A program made the translations under genes and the position numbers. Positions 1 through 14,689 of a stretch of 64,000 bases of DNA are shown here, piece by piece. The stretch comes from Stercorarius parasiticus (taxonomy: Eukaryota > Chordata > Aves > Charadriiformes > Stercorariidae). Under the pieces are notes generated by a model. The model ran no database searches. It was not told where the DNA came from and saw nothing but the letters and a program-made list of their open reading frames with translations. Position 1 is the first letter of the stretch. The number at the start of each line of letters is the position of its first letter. Location: assembly GCA_013396915.1 (NCBI GenBank), contig VWZL01005191.1, positions 804,953 through 868,952 of the forward strand, written 5' to 3'.

Positions 1-2274
1 TATTAAACAGCTGTGTTGAAACTCCATTATAGAGTTTGACTTTATTTTGGGTTTAGTTTTATTTCTAGATGTGGGGAAGCATTTTACAGAATAAGGTAAA
101 AGAATATGTAAAAGAGATCTTTAGTAAAGTCTTCTGGAGTAACCATTGCTTGCCTGAGAATAAATTCAGAGGGTCAAGGGGTCCTCTTCAGTCCTGTGTT
201 CCTAACTAAAGAAATCATTTATTATTAGCTTAAATGTTTGTGGTTTTGAAGCTGACAAAACAGATCAACCTCTGCTATCAATCCTTTGGCTAGCATGTGT
301 ACATGGTTAAGTTAACAGTTTTACACTTTCCAACAAACTAAATCAGTCATGTTCAGATGGCTCTCCCAATATTTTTCTTATCTGATCATTGCATGCCTTT
401 TTGAAGCATCAGTTCTTCATTCTGTACTAGGAATGGAAATGAATCCTATCTCGACTTTCTGTGAGTGCACATATGTTTGTAAATGTTATGAGGCATCAGG
501 CCAGTCCTGCAAAACAGCTTCAGAAAGCCCCGAGGAACCATTAAAGTAGTGGGATGCTGTGTCAGTCCAAAAGTGCTCTGGATATGTTTCTTCAAGAAGC
601 CTGAGGAAGACAGACCACGTGAGCAGGAGAATTTCTAAATAACATGTTAAGCCAGCTGGTTTGAGGCTTGGTGATACATTTTATTTCAGCACCAAGCATT
701 ATATAGACATGATTAAAAATAATGACAGCAAACAGATGGTCACTCTTCATGGAATTATACTAAAGACATTTATGGAATTTTTTTTTAATGTATTGCAACG
801 AAATAATACATTTAACAATCATGCAGTGTCTTAAAAAGTGAAGAAATTTTAATGATATTCTAGTCAGCTTGTTTAGTAAGAATTTTCACCTAAAAAGATG
901 ATATAACTGAAATATGAACATGTTTCCAAATATTTTGGACATTAGGTATAAATAACATTTATTTAAAATGTGTGTAAAAAGCCAGTGTAATAAAGCATGT
1001 TAATAGTGTTTGGAAAGATTATCTTCCTTTTTCAGGAGTATAAACATATTGCTCAGTAAAGAAATATGCAGACATATTTAAAAGCTTTAATCTCATGAAA
1101 AGCTTGATGTGGACAGAGAACATTAATTGCTTTCAGGGTGAATAACCTTTATAAATACAAATATTTTTAATAGTGATGAAGGGCAAGCTGGTAACAAAGG
1201 GTTATTGAGAAAGACCAGTGAATAATCCCACCATATGCATCAATCTTACACATCCCGTGAGCAGGTCTCTTCGCTTATTTCCCTTTGGTGTGCCGTTAAG
1301 GCCTCATCATGAATTTCTCTGTCAGATTCAATCCTATTGACTTCTGTTTTGTCTGATTGAAGAGTATATCTCTACTCGTGTGAACAATTTATAAGTTTTA
1401 AAAGAAACTTTTCCCTCTGTATACTTCAGTTGAACCTTGTCACTTTTCTGCTAGCGTTGCTTATAGCAGATGATGCTGAGAATATGGGTCAGGACTACAA
1501 AATTGCGGTATTATACTGTCAGCCAGTCTTCGTGAAACTCCACTGGGGTTGTGTGCCAGCACACAAAATGTGTGTTTTCTTCCCTTCAGGTGTGTAACCC
1601 AGGTGAAGGATGGCTGTGTGTGGCAGCATCTGTGGCTATTCCGTTGGCTCAAGGAACAAAGACCTGCACTGCAGAGCTACAGATTCCACCTCTCCTTATA
1701 GCTCCTCTGAGTGGTCTGTGCAGTTCCCTGTAGGGGAAAATAAACCTTATTTTCAGTTTGATTTTTCTAGAAAATGGTAATTATGGATTTGGAAATCCTG
1801 ATCTTACAGAAGTTTTTTTACAGTTTTTAAGTTATTAAACTACCAGAATATCAGAGCTGCAAAGTCAAGCACTCAAATTATCAAATGTATTATTTAAGGT
1901 GCCTAAGCAATCTTAAATCTGCCTCCTTTTCAGTGTACCCTTTTGATATAAGAGCACCTTATATTTTTCATGTGGTCCCCTTGCTTCATTTGTTACAAAG
2001 GTAGATAATGTTGAGACTACGTGAAAGAATCAGACTGGTAAAATTCATGAGGTTTTGCCTGTAAGACCCCTACCTTGTTTACTGCAGAGACCGATGTATT
2101 TGTGGTGATTTCAGCAGGGAAATAAGGAGCATAAGAGGTTTTTTATTGTGGTTAATGTAGACTAATATCACCCTGGGCACACTTCTGCCACAAGTGTCCT
2201 TAAATGAAAAATGATGCAATAAATATTTCTCATTCATTGCCTATTTGGAGTACTTGGAATGGAATTCTTCTAAT
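1..2274. other. Unique AT-rich sequence, no gene seen
   Basis: Open frames here are all short (60-66 codons), lack recognisable motifs and look like chance frames. No repeat, RNA gene or exon was recognised. Confidence 0.6.
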
Positions 2275-2878
2275 TTCATAGAATCATAGAATGGTTCGGG
2301 TTGGAAGAGACCTTAAAGATCATCTAGTTCCAACCCCCCGGCCATGGGCAAGGACACCTCCCACTAGACCAGGTTGCTCAAAGCCCCATCCAGCCTGGCC
2401 TTGAACACTTCCAGGGATGGGGCATCCACAGCTTCTCTGGGAAACCTGTTCCAGTGTCTCACCACCCTTATAGTGAAAAATTTCTTCCTAATGTCTAATC
2501 TAAATCTCCCCTCTTCCAGTTTGAAGCCATTATCCCTTGTCCCATCACTACATGCCCTTGTAAAACGTCCCTCTCCATCTTTCCTGTAGGCTCCTTTTGG
2601 GTACTGGAAGGCTGTTATAAGGTCTCCCCGGAGCCTTCTCTTCTCCAGGCTGAACAACCCTAACTATCTCAGCCTGTCTTCATACGAGAAGAGCTCCAGC
2701 CTTCTGATCATCTTCCTGACCCTTCTCCAGACTCATTCCAGCAGGTCTATGTTGTTCTTGTGCTGAGGACTCCAAAGCTGGATGCAGTATTCTGGGTGGG
2801 GTCTCACGAGAGCAGAGTAGAGGGGGAGAATCACCTCCCTCAACCTGCTGGCCACACTTCTTTTGATGCAGCCAACTT
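2275..2878 (-). mobile_element. CR1 LINE, 5'-truncated 3' end (ORF2 C-terminus plus 3' tail)
   Basis: Read on the minus strand, the element ends in ATTCTATGATTCTATGA, the short 3' repeat typical of bird CR1. A 97-codon open frame at 2364-2657 gives the end of the CR1 ORF2 protein, with [18 protein letters not shown] near its start and a later stretch VVRHWNRFPREAVDAPSLEVF. Upstream of that frame the sequence still resembles the reverse transcriptase C-terminal region but is broken by stops. The left edge is clear from the tail repeat; the right edge near 2878 is approximate. CR1 copies are usually 5'-truncated, and at about 600 bp this one cannot move. Confidence 0.95.
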
Positions 2879-3708
2879 CCTTTGTGGACACTGAAAAGGA
2901 ACAGACGTTACTAGATTGTCATCCCCCCGACCTCTCTTGTTCTCCATCTTGAGAATGACTGGAGAAACCCTAACACCTACAAATTCCAAGTGAAATCAAA
3001 AGAAGCTGCATTTTAATCATAGAAAATCAGGTTCTAGATGCTTCATATGTGGCACAAAAGATTAATGGACCCTTGTGTTGCGCTGTGTGGACGTGTCAGC
3101 TTAGTTCTGGAAACAATTTCGCAAACATGCGAAAGAAGAAGTCTTTCCAATTTCAAGCCTCCATACACTCTTCAATAAACATGACAGGTCATTGGCTTGG
3201 ACTGGCATCAGCTCAAGACTCTGTGCACCAGGTGACATTCCCAGTAGTGCACTGTAGGATATGTGTAGGCAAGTCTTAAATCTCATTTTAGCTTAGTGGT
3301 CCAGTTGGACATTGGCATAATCTGTATTTTGGAGATACATTATTTCAAATTTCTGAAACACAAGGACAATGTCCAAATGAAAATTAAAAAGAAACATGCA
3401 TGATAAATGTGATTTGGAGGTACATATATAAAGACTCAAACATAAAATAGCATTTAATTTTTATGAGTTTAAAGCTAAATCCCATGTCCAGTAGAATTCC
3501 CTCTGTGGATCTTTGTGAGTATTTAGTCAGCTTGCATATTCCTTGTGTCCTTCTGGTTAACTGAATGAGGTTAAATTAAAAAAGTATCAGTGTGTATAAG
3601 CCCATAAATAAACAATATGTGACTTGATCTTTTTGTATCAGGGGACTAGCGTATCTTGATGGTTTTGAGAGCTTGAATATATGGGGAGAACAGAAAAGAG
3701 GGCAAAAT
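2879..3708. other. Unique sequence, no gene seen
   Basis: Short overlapping frames on both strands around 3.05-3.29 kb have no motif and are taken as chance. Confidence 0.5.
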
Positions 3709-3770
3709 CCTGAGCTGGTATGTAGAGCTTGGCTGCAATGGTCACAACTGTTTTTACCAGCTGAGAATTT
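3709..3770. repeat. Short imperfect palindrome, possible ancient amniote repeat
   Basis: CCTGAGCTGGTA near the left end is mirrored by TACCAGCTGAGA about 35 bases later, giving an imperfect inverted repeat with arms of about 12 bases. The arms resemble those of a very old, widespread amniote repeat that I recall only by pattern, so the family is left unnamed. It could be coincidence. Confidence 0.35.
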
Positions 3771-3860
3771 AGGTGCTCTTATTACTCCATTATCATATGA
3801 CATAAATCCTACAGCCCACACTATACCATCATGCATGTTGTTTACGCTGTGCATTTGGGG

Positions 3861-3876
3861 AAAAAAAAAAAAAAAA
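3861..3876. repeat. Poly-A run (16 A)
   Basis: An uninterrupted run of 16 adenines followed by an A/G-rich stretch. No LINE or SINE body could be recognised next to it, so it is listed only as low-complexity sequence. Confidence 0.9.
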
Positions 3877-6800
3877 GAAGAAAGTTTTAGAAATATTTTG
3901 GTTCATTTTTTTTTATTGTTACTATTTTTCATGCCCTTCTACTTTGAGTCAGGTTGGCTTCTTTACCATGCCCTCCAGAGCATGGGATACAGACGGAGAG
4001 GAAAATGATAGCTAATAAATTTTTGAAGCCTCTAAAAATTACCTTCTGTAAAATAGCTTTTCTATACATAATAATGTCACTGTTTTATGGTTTGATGTTG
4101 TCTGACCTTCCATTATGAGAAGTTGAGGCCCTTTTTCAATGGTGTAAAGCTCACGTTTATAGCCTTATGTGGTTGTAAGATATTGGCCCTTAAACACGGT
4201 CCTTGCAGGATAGAGAGAATTGCCTATTCTGGGGCTCGGTATTATTTGAACGCATAGGAGGGGAAACAGGGAAAATATGATTTTGATACTGCACGTCTGA
4301 AAAAATATACTTCAGAAATACATTTAAAACTAAATATAAAATTTTGACGCTAAAAGCCCCAACATATCACTGACTACCAAGATTTCAGTCCACACTGTTG
4401 ATTGATTACCATGGTTCTGTGTGGGAATACAGTACTAGCTGCAGCAGAATTCATTTGGAAGCAATCTTAAAGAATTTATTCCAACATCCATTGAGTTAAT
4501 AAAGCTTTTAATGAGGTAGAGTAAGAGAAGTAGCAGACCTTAACTGGGTAGTTTTGCAAAGTGAGGCATGCTTAAGGTTACTCACAAATGAGGTTTATTT
4601 TAGAAAATCCAATCACTAGTTTTCCAAAATCCACAAAACTATAACATCAGTGTTCATCAGAAAAGTGTCAGACTTCCTGTGTTTACTTTGTAAGCTTAAA
4701 ATTGTATATTTGTGGTATCTGAAAGATGCGTTTCTTCAAAATATTTAAGTGCAAGAAGTGGAAATGTTCAATTTTGAATGGCTATTTGTTTATTATGTAT
4801 TTACCACCTGTGGGTATTAACCCTCAGCATTAACAAATTCAGGATTACAAACACCTGCTACTGCTTCTAGCTTAGTCCCTTACCAGGCTCAAACTTTACA
4901 TTGTTGGAAGGGGAATTTCATCTTTCACTGCAGAAATTATGCACATATTTTATTTGGTCAAAAATACGGGAATCCCATACATTTATTGGAACTCTGCTTG
5001 CTGTTTGTAAACCTGGTATTTGTGTTCACAGTTCAGAGCAGATGATGAATAAATATGAAGTGGGTAGGATGGAATAAAGGGTTAGAGACTTTAGCAATTT
5101 CTTTTATTGGGTACCTTATTTGCAACTATTAAATTTGTACTGTGCTCTTGAACCATATTAAGATGCAAGGAGTTCACGTTTACCATATTTGTGTGGGAAA
5201 AAGCTTATTTTATATTTGAACACTCTCTGCATGTTGGATTTTTAGAACACAGGTTTCCAAACTCAGTGACATTAGATTGAATCTTTTCATATGGTTATTT
5301 TAGCATGAAAATCTTTTTCTACTTAGAAAAAACTTGTGTTTTAAAGTGCTGCTGGAGCTGCACAGGAGTTTTATCCGCAGTAAATCATCATGAAAGATCA
5401 CAATATTGAGTCTCAGAGGTTTTAGATATATTAACATTCCAATAGGATGCTAAAGATCTTTTTTTACCAGCAAGAACTTGATGTAACTTGACCTTATAAT
5501 AGGAAAATAGGATTTTTCTATTCAGGTTTTTCTAAATGCAGTATCAGTGCAGATGTGGGCAGAAAGACATCATAGTGTTTTAAACATCCCTTACAGTAAT
5601 TACATTTGCAACGCTAGTAAGGAAGCTGTATTTAAGTTTTTCTTTTAGGAAATCAAAATTAAGTACTCCTATTGTTATCTCCTCTTCATATCTCTCACAT
5701 ATGCATTGTATTAGGCTCTTCTTTTGCAAGGAATATTGCAGAGGAATGAACATTTTGTGAAAGGATCCCTTCAGTTTGATTAATTTAAGGAAAGAGATTA
5801 ATAGAAATTTCAGCTGAACACAAAAGCAACCCATAAACCTTGAGACACTTGCTTAAAAATTGCTTTTTCATGATTGCTGAAGACTACATTGCTATTCTGT
5901 ATTTTTTGAAAAAATCCAGTGTGTTGCTCTAGTATGATCAATCCTCTCGTCCAGTGTGAGTATTTTACTACTGTCTAGATATCTTCAAATTTAGTTCTTA
6001 AGTTGTTATTCAGATGCAGATTTTGATAAATATAAGAAGGGAGCCTTAAAAAACAAATAATAATGGATTAGGTGGACAGACTATAAACACAGGAGGCGGG
6101 ATAACTGCAGGAGCAATAGTGGTTCTTAGATTACAGCCCACCTAAAGAACAATCTTCATGCAAAGCAAATAAGACAAAAGTGACAGATACAGTATAAGGC
6201 TAATGCTATGTCAGACACTAAGGAAATATTATAAGACAGTATTGATAAAAATTCAAAAGCTTGCTTTAAATGTTCTCCTAGCTCAAAAGCACTCCAAAGG
6301 AAGAAAAAGACTTTTATGTACTGCTTTAATTAGTTTCTTTTCTTTTTTCTTCTGCTGTCACATGGGCAAGAATAGCTGACTCTCAGGGTCATGGCAAATT
6401 GATTTTGTGTTGTACACTTAAAAGGACATTTCTAAAGTTTTGTTTTACTATTACTTGTTTTGAAAGATTTCAAATTTTATTATTGATTTTAATTTTTTTT
6501 TCTTTGCTGTAAGATGCTTTAGGAACAAATGACATCATTTCCATGGAGCAAAAGTATACTGCTGAATGTAATACCTGTGAGTATTTTGGTGTTGTACACT
6601 AAATTTGAAACAAACCAGACCAAAACCCCTAATGCATTAGAAAAGAACTGCAATGACTATTATGTGTATTTTTGTTAACTGTAACAGATCTGCTCCTTTA
6701 AAGGGCACAACCCTCAATATAGAAGGTGGGGGTTGGAGGGCAGAGAGCTAATCGTGAGATTAATGTAGATTTCATTTATAATCCCTCCTGTGTTTATATG

Positions 6801-9800
6801 CTTTTATCCACTGTTAGTGTGGAAACAGGACAAATCCTCTCTTAATTCTCGTTATTAATGAAGATTTGTCCAAAGGCTTTATTGTGCCTTCAGTGGAAGC
6901 CTTGTGCTTGGGAAATGCATAAGCTTACCATTGCAGCTGGAGGACTTAGGGGTATTATTCCTCAGGGACTTGCAGTACCATCGCAAGTTCAAGATATGCA
7001 TGGTGGGAGCACGTCTGTTGATACATCACATCACATTGCATGCTGTTCTGATACAGATAGGACATGGATGTGGAGAGCAGTGCTTACCACCGGTGCCATG
7101 CTGCCATCCATCCTGTCTCCTGACCACTGTCACAGAGTTATGCTGAGCTGCACCAAGTTACTCTGAAGAGTGTAGAAATCCTGAGCAGGCACACATAGGC
7201 TCAGTACTATTTGAACATGGCACCTAACATTTGCCCCAGCTTCTTTTTGCTCATTTAAGGTTTTGGTTCACAGTTAACATGGTAATGCCTGAGCTCAGAA
7301 GGGAGAATGACAACTGTTGTGAATGACACGAGGAAAGGGATGGATATTACATACAATAATTTCACCAAAGTTAACCATTTCAACTTTGCACCTTCTTGGC
7401 CAGAGTCAAATTGCTGAAGTATCTTTTTTCAAATACTAAACACCCCCGCCCCACCCCGCCAAACTCAGCTGAGTGTTGCACAAAGTCCTTTGCCGTACTT
7501 TCTGGTTGGAAGAATTTGGGTCAAGGACTTACACACCACCTCTACTTTTGGAACTTCTTAGAAGGCACTTCTGAGCATTTTTTTGGTTACTGGACTGTAC
7601 TTTTAGAACGTGCCTAACTCTGCTGCATATACAGATGCTGAGGTCTCTAGTTCGAAGGTCTGATATGAGATGCCCAAATTTTAGTGCTGTGTAAGAAAGA
7701 CAGCTGATACAAACTGAACAGCCTTTGCTTTTTGTTCTTTATTGACAGCCTCAGTACAGGATTGTTTGTCTGAAACGTCTGTCTCTGAATTCTAACCAGT
7801 TCATCTTGAAGGCTATATCATAATCAAATGTTTTGTTATCTTTGTTTGTGTTGATGTTCTATCAGAAAATATGCTGTTGGGAGCTTGTGCCTGACCAATT
7901 TACAACATTAATAAATAGATTATCTGCCCTTCCCTGTGGTTTGAGTCAGCATTGTGGAGTGCGTAGGCTGAGCTACAAAAGGGACATGGAAGAAAAAAAA
8001 CCACCAAATATTCACGAGATTATAACAAGAATGGCTCAAACTATAACAGAGAGAAGTCTTACAAAGGTTTTGTTGATGAAGTTACTTTCTTCACGGCATG
8101 AAAATTAAAGAATCCCTGGACCCAAGCCCCTTTAATACCCCAAACAAGGCTCTTGCTACCACAGGAAGTCAATTATCTCCATGGCAACCAAAACAAATAG
8201 TGAATATTGCCTTAGCAGCCACAAAGAATAAAAGGTGCATCTAAAATTAATTTATGTCTTGGGATCAGACACTTGAAATGAGAGAACTGGTCCATAAAGT
8301 ACCCCGGAGGAGCTAGTAAAAGGAAAACAAAGTCAGTCCCTTGTTGAGTTAACGAGGGAACTAGGCTTGGAGTGCATAAATTTGCTTTTTCTCTTTTTTA
8401 AAAGAAGAATGTTGTCAATGTGTCTATATTTACATGGATACTCCCTTAACTCTCCCCTATAAATCTAATTCATGACAAAGAAGGTTTGGTAATAATTGCC
8501 TGAAAAGACAGTTACCTCATAATCTCCCTCATTGTGCAGAAGGATCTGTTCTTTATTGTGCTAATTAATTTGGGATGAATGAATTTCTTCCTATTTCCTT
8601 CCCTGTCTAAAAAAAACCCCAGAATTTGTTTCATAAATATTCCAGTAGAATAAAGAGGAAAACGATTAACATGCAGACCTGGAACTATACAAAGATTCTG
8701 TTACATTTATAAAATGAGAAGACAAACTCATGATATAGCTACCTGCAGAATAAATCAAAATAGCAAAAAGACCACCCAAATCATGTGATTTCTGTGCAAC
8801 AGTGCAGCTAATCTAGATACTTTTGCATTTGCAGCCAACACCAATACCATATTTCTCCTCAGAATCCTCCTTTCCTGGACAGCTTCTTACTGCTGCAGGA
8901 TACACTGCTCCTGCTGTGAAAACAATTGCATTGTAAATGTCTGATTGTATAAGTGAGCTTTGGTTCATGCTACAGGACCTATGGAATAATATCCCCATCA
9001 GGAATGCCCTAAATCATTGAGATTTAGGGAGACCTAGCTAAGATGAGATCAGTTGTCACATTTAGCCTTTTTCTTATAGTAGTCCCTAAGCAACTCTGTT
9101 GGCCACAGTTAGAGAGTGTAGAGGGTAAGGTGAGCCTTTGGTGCATTAGGGCATTTCTCATGTTCTTACAGTAGGCATAAATACTCCCCAGAGTTTCAAA
9201 ATATTTCATACCTGGCACCTCCTACTATAGCCCCTAAATAAGTGAATTTTCAAAAAGTTTTTTCTCAGGTAGACCTGCTGCATATTGAACCCTTTGAAAG
9301 TCTGGCCCTGTGCCTAATATTTTTATAGATTTTACTTCTTTGCGTATTATGAAAAGTGAAATTTAGTTTTGTCTTAAAAGTATATTTTTCCTTTCCCCTC
9401 CCCATCTTGAAAATGTGGTATTGTGATATTTGTATCAGCAAAGTGGTTAAAAAAAAATTAATACTGTGACCCATTAGTAAGACAGAGCAAAAAAGGGTTT
9501 GAAAAGTTACACAGACAGAGTAAAATTGCCAGTATTTAATTTCAGTAATACTATCTATGCATTTCAGCTTTTCTACGAGTTATCATCTTTCATCTTTCTA
9601 TAGAATAATACAAAGAAAGAAGCTAGTAAAGAATTTTGATCCATCTGCTTTCCACAGCTGATGACATTTTCTCAAATATAACAAAATAAGGAAGTTAAAG
9701 ACTATTTCTTGTCATTTGAATATTATTACCAATTGTTAAAAGATGAAAGGACATTACAGCCAGTTCTAAGATGTCCCCGAAGAGAAGAGACTGTGCTTGG

Positions 9801-12800
9801 TACATTTTTTCCTTTTGTTCAGTTATTACAAATAGAAAAGTAAACTACTGTCTTAGAAATATTTTGAAATGGTGGTCTATGGGCTAAAGTCGACTGCAGA
9901 GTGCGGTCACCAAAATTAATTCGGCACACCTTTTCCTGTTAGCTGTAGAGACTCATCTTTTATCCTGGAAGTTCGTAACTGAAGTCAGACATGGAGAATC
10001 TGAGCCTTGGTTGCTGGTATTTTTGTTTTCATTCATTGAATTTCATTAAAGAATACAAATGTTTAAAACAAAATCCTGCTGTCACTTTAGCAATTACTTT
10101 CATGAAGAGCGGAATCAGTGTGATTGTAATTGTAATGCAAAAGGTGCCCACGAGATAATCTTTTTCTCAAGTAATTTAAAGTTTAGACATCAAGGATATA
10201 TTTGTTAGAACATTCATCAGAATCAAGGAATAGGGCAGGCTGGTGCGTAATGCCCTGCATCTTTGCTAGTAAACTGTTGTAGCCCCAAATGCATGCGGCC
10301 ATGTGTGACATACCTGTTGTGAATAGTCCCTAGTACACTCTAGTTGATGAACTGTGCCCAGGAGCTATTCGGAAAAGTGGTAAATGGCATTGCCCAAAAT
10401 CATGCCAGGCAATGTCTGAGGAGATTAACAACACTGATGGTCTGGTTCCAGTGCCCAGAAGGGATCCTATGCCTCGTTTACTTTATTAGCATATACCTAT
10501 CCCCAACTTAGGCACCTGTCTTAGGACATGAAGAATCCTGTCCCTGTGTGGAAATTCCTGTCTTTTTCCACTCATTAATGAAGAAGTATAAATGATCAGT
10601 TAGGAACACTTGCCTATATTTTAGAGGGCTGAACCCGGAGGATCTAAATATAATTCCTCCAGATATTTATTGTGTTTAGAATACTTTCTTCAGAAGTTAT
10701 CTTGTACTTTCTTATCACAAAATTTCCACAAAGGACCTCAAAAAGGAGAACAAGAATGCTTTAAATAAACCGATGTGAAAACCTGTTCCTGTATACTCTA
10801 TCTTGGACCAATTACAAAACTCAGAAAAGAATCAAATCTGTAGTAAGAGAAAAAAAAATGAAGGAAAACTCTTATGTGATAATTTTATTTATTGCATAAG
10901 GACAGCACCTCAAAAAGCAATCCGGATTATAATGGCTCATATTAGTAACTGTACTGTAAATATGATTTCAGTGCTTTAAAGAGGATGACAACTTAAATAA
11001 TCAGACCTTGAGCAATATTCTCTTCTGGAACTTTAAGTCTTTTAAAAGTCATTGGTAAGAAATATGCTCAAATCATCCCCTATATGATTAACATAACTAT
11101 CTCTTTTTGTAACACGACAGCACTGTTGTTCAGTGTGATCTAATAAGCATTGGAAAATACTTGAATATAAAATACAAAACAGTGAAAAGGGAAATACAAA
11201 ATTGTGAGTAGGGAAGAAAGGAACAATTCAGAACATGGACACATATCTTTATGCGAAGATGGGGTTAAAATCTAGAAGATATAACAAGACATAATAAACA
11301 AACCAGGAAAATTAGGGAACTTGGACAGAATTTACGTATTTCATAAAAAGATAAATGAACAAGTGGAATAAATTACCAGTAAAGGCAATTGAAACAAAGA
11401 TTATAAATAAAATATGAAATATAAAGTATAAATGAGGTCAGAAGACTTAGATTTATTTCCTGAGAAAGAGGAAAGTGAATGATCATAGAGGGAAAAGTGG
11501 GAAGGTGAGACAAATATATTAAAAATGGAAGGTTGCAATTGCATTAAATAAGTTATTTTTCATACTTCATTGAAGTAATTATTAAAGATAATTTATTATA
11601 TATAATTAATAAAAAGTAGTCAAGATGAATTTTTTCTTACTTCTAATCTTGGAAGGCCCCTTGAGAAAATGGAAAATGGTCAAGGAGGGCATCAGCACAA
11701 ATAATGAGCATTATGTATAAGCTAAGCACCTGGTACTTTACCCGGAGAAGTTACAGTGTAAATATTTAAAGAGAACAGATGAATGTGAGGACTCCCAACA
11801 TAAAATAAAACAGGAATAATAAATACCCTGCAAGTTTGAAAGGTCAAAAGTCTCTCAGATGCAGATTAAATTTTCATGGTGTTTTTGCTAGAAATATGAC
11901 TGTGTTCTCCTAACAGAATCATTATCTCAATTAATTTGTGTGCTAAATAGACAAAAAAGCAATACAGAACAGCTTTCCATTGTTTTAAAAGAAAAATAAA
12001 TATGCTAAAAATCTTCCATATACAATAGGCAATTCATATAACTTAACGAATTTAAAGCTTTTCTGCAATTCCTCTTGTACCTTCAATAGCAGAATCTTTA
12101 AGAGTCAAAAGATTTGCTGTGAAGCATTTGCAAATGTCTACTAGATAATCACATTTGGGGCTTTTTTTTTTTTTTACATTATTTTTGTAGTTAAAGAGAA
12201 CGACAGTACTATGCAAGGATCTGCAGCATTATTTCAAAAAGGAGAAAACAGGGACCTAACCCTGAAATAACCTGACTTTAGTGGGACTGTGCCTGTGTAT
12301 AAAGATACTTCTGTTCCAAATCCTGGTAGCGTTAGTGCCTTGGGCAATATGTTACAGAAGACAAAGAATTTCACTTTTGCAGTCAGTACCACAACACTAA
12401 GACATCAAGAACACTAACCTCAGCCAAATCTTTTAAAGCTGATGTTCTTTAGCTCAGTGTTTTGACAATGGCTTTCTCAAGGGCATATTCCTTTTAATGT
12501 TAACTTATTTGCAGTCTTTTATCTCCATAGAAAGAATCAATGCCATTTAATACTCAAACCTCCTGGAGGGGAAACAGCAGAAGCTGGGTTAGGTAAAGTC
12601 CAGAATGAACTTTCAATTAGCATAGCATGAAAGTGTACAAAGACCCTGAGTTAATTTCTGCCTCCCCACAACTGGTAGCCTACAGCAGGAAGGTTACTTT
12701 TCTCTGGTCACCTTTTCCTCAAAAGAGACGTGTAACAGTCCAGTGTCCTCCTTGCTACTGCGAAGTGCTGTATTTACTATCCATGCCACTCTGAATAGAA

Positions 12801-14689
12801 TTAATAGGGTAGCTGGAAGGCATCTCTCTTGTTAAGGTGAGTGACCTGATCACTGGGCTAAGTCACCAAGGAGGGACAACAACTGAGATTCCTTTACCTT
12901 ACCTACAGTGTATTCCTAGCCCTGTGGTTTAAATGGATGCCCATCACATACAACAGCAGCGAAAGGCAGGACTAGAGCTTGCAGGAGACACTCCAGAACT
13001 GGAATCTGGTCTAGTGACATTGAGTTGCTAGCATTTTGGCATGGGTGTTCATTAGCACTTATGTATAATGCTGCAAATCATCTGAGGCAAGATAGGTGAA
13101 AATATTTGCAAAGGTTATATTTAGCTGAGTGAGACTATTTTACCAAGGCTGACTTTACAGACGGTGGAGTGGAGCAGTTTTGATGGGGCTGATTATGGGC
13201 ATCTAAAATTAGGGTTTTGCTCTGAATCAACTACAGGAGAAATCTCCCCTTTTACTGACTGGAGACAAAGCCTACGCAAACTACTCTTGATAATGCTAAA
13301 GATAAACTTTCTGAAAACACTGCACAGTCTCCTCTTTAAGGCTTATAATTTGGACGTCTTGGCTGTAGGATTGGGTTTTATTTACTCTGTGCTGGTGTAT
13401 TATCTATTGCAGGAAAGTGCTCATTGTGCCGTTGAAGGCCTTGAAAATAATTTGCAATTTTAAACACTTGAAATACTTGATCTAGAAAGCCTTTTCAGGC
13501 CAGATGTTTCATAAATTTGAAATAAAAATAAGCAGAACACATTTGCATCAAGAAGGATTGTGGAATGAGCAAGACTAGAACAACACATATAAAAACTTAC
13601 AGCCATTACACTGGGCACTGTAACTCCTCTGTGGAGTACACAGAAAGTCCATTTTAATAGAACATTTTATTAGAATATTCCCATCACATAAAAGTAAAAT
13701 ATAAAATCAGTTGGAAAGCAAGTCAAGTGGATATCACTAAGGTTGTATTAAAATGGGACTTAATTGAGAAGTATTATACAGTAGCATTTTATTTCACATA
13801 TATAAAGGCAAAAAAGGGAAGGAGAAACTCTACTGATCAGCAGTTCTGTTGCCTGGAAGAAATCATCTATAGATTTCACAGATTATTTCACGTAGCCAGC
13901 AACTGTCTGTTGAATTTAGCAGCCATGTGGAACTGTAGAAAAATATTCACACCTTTGAAATTATTGTGTACTTAGAAGTTGGCTGTTTTTTCCTCTAGAT
14001 TTCCTTCACAGACTTCACTGGACTCTACAAATAATAAGGAAGCCTTACTGCACACTATATACTAGATCCCATTCCTTCGGTGGATTAGAACAGTTTAAAT
14101 AGAGACTTTCTCTGTATTACTTCACTGCAAAGTGTGATTCTAACTTCTGAGTTAAGTACAAAAACACGGGCACCTAGTGCCATTTGAGATTCCCCAGGCA
14201 TCCAAGACAGACAGATATGACATACAGCAGACCTGCCCCCTGCTGGAGTTAGCAGTAAGGGCGGAAGGATACTCCACAGAGCCATATAATGCCACAAGTT
14301 TTTGTTTAGGCAGTTGAGTTTTATTGGAGGTATCTACAACACAGGGGTTCAGGCTTGGACTGCAGGTACCTACGAGTAGCTGTTCTGGGGTAAATAGCCC
14401 AAAAGGCTCCGGTGACCATGTTAATGAGTTCTGCATTGTCTGTAACAGAAATTAGGTAACTGTCTCTATAGCTGTTTTCTATTACAATAAAAAGTGAAGA
14501 GAAATATGCAATTATAGTAAGAGCAAATTCTTCTGATTATTTTAGACGCCTGTCTTCAGTTATGATGAAACACACCACCAAGTTCCTGTTTCCATACACT
14601 GTCAATAAAAGGAAATCCAGCAGATTAGCTCAGATGTAAATGTTTACATTTTACTTCTTGAAGCAAACCCAAAAGTCAGCTGAGTTTGT
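3877..14689. other. Long unique AT-rich block, no gene seen
   Basis: No exon, transposon or RNA gene was recognised in these 10.8 kb. Open frames of 99 codons (13164-13463), 102 codons (6858-7166) and 91 codons (7833-8108) carry no family motif. A run of 14 T lies at 12162-12175 and a C-rich patch at about 7441-7460. Frames on the minus strand at 14085-14436 overlap in two phases and look non-coding. Confidence 0.55.

Noticed and set aside
13164..13463. 99-codon plus frame, and 102- and 91-codon frames near 6.9 and 7.8 kb
   Set aside because: No motif, no exon-like splice context recognised; lengths are within chance for 64 kb in six frames.
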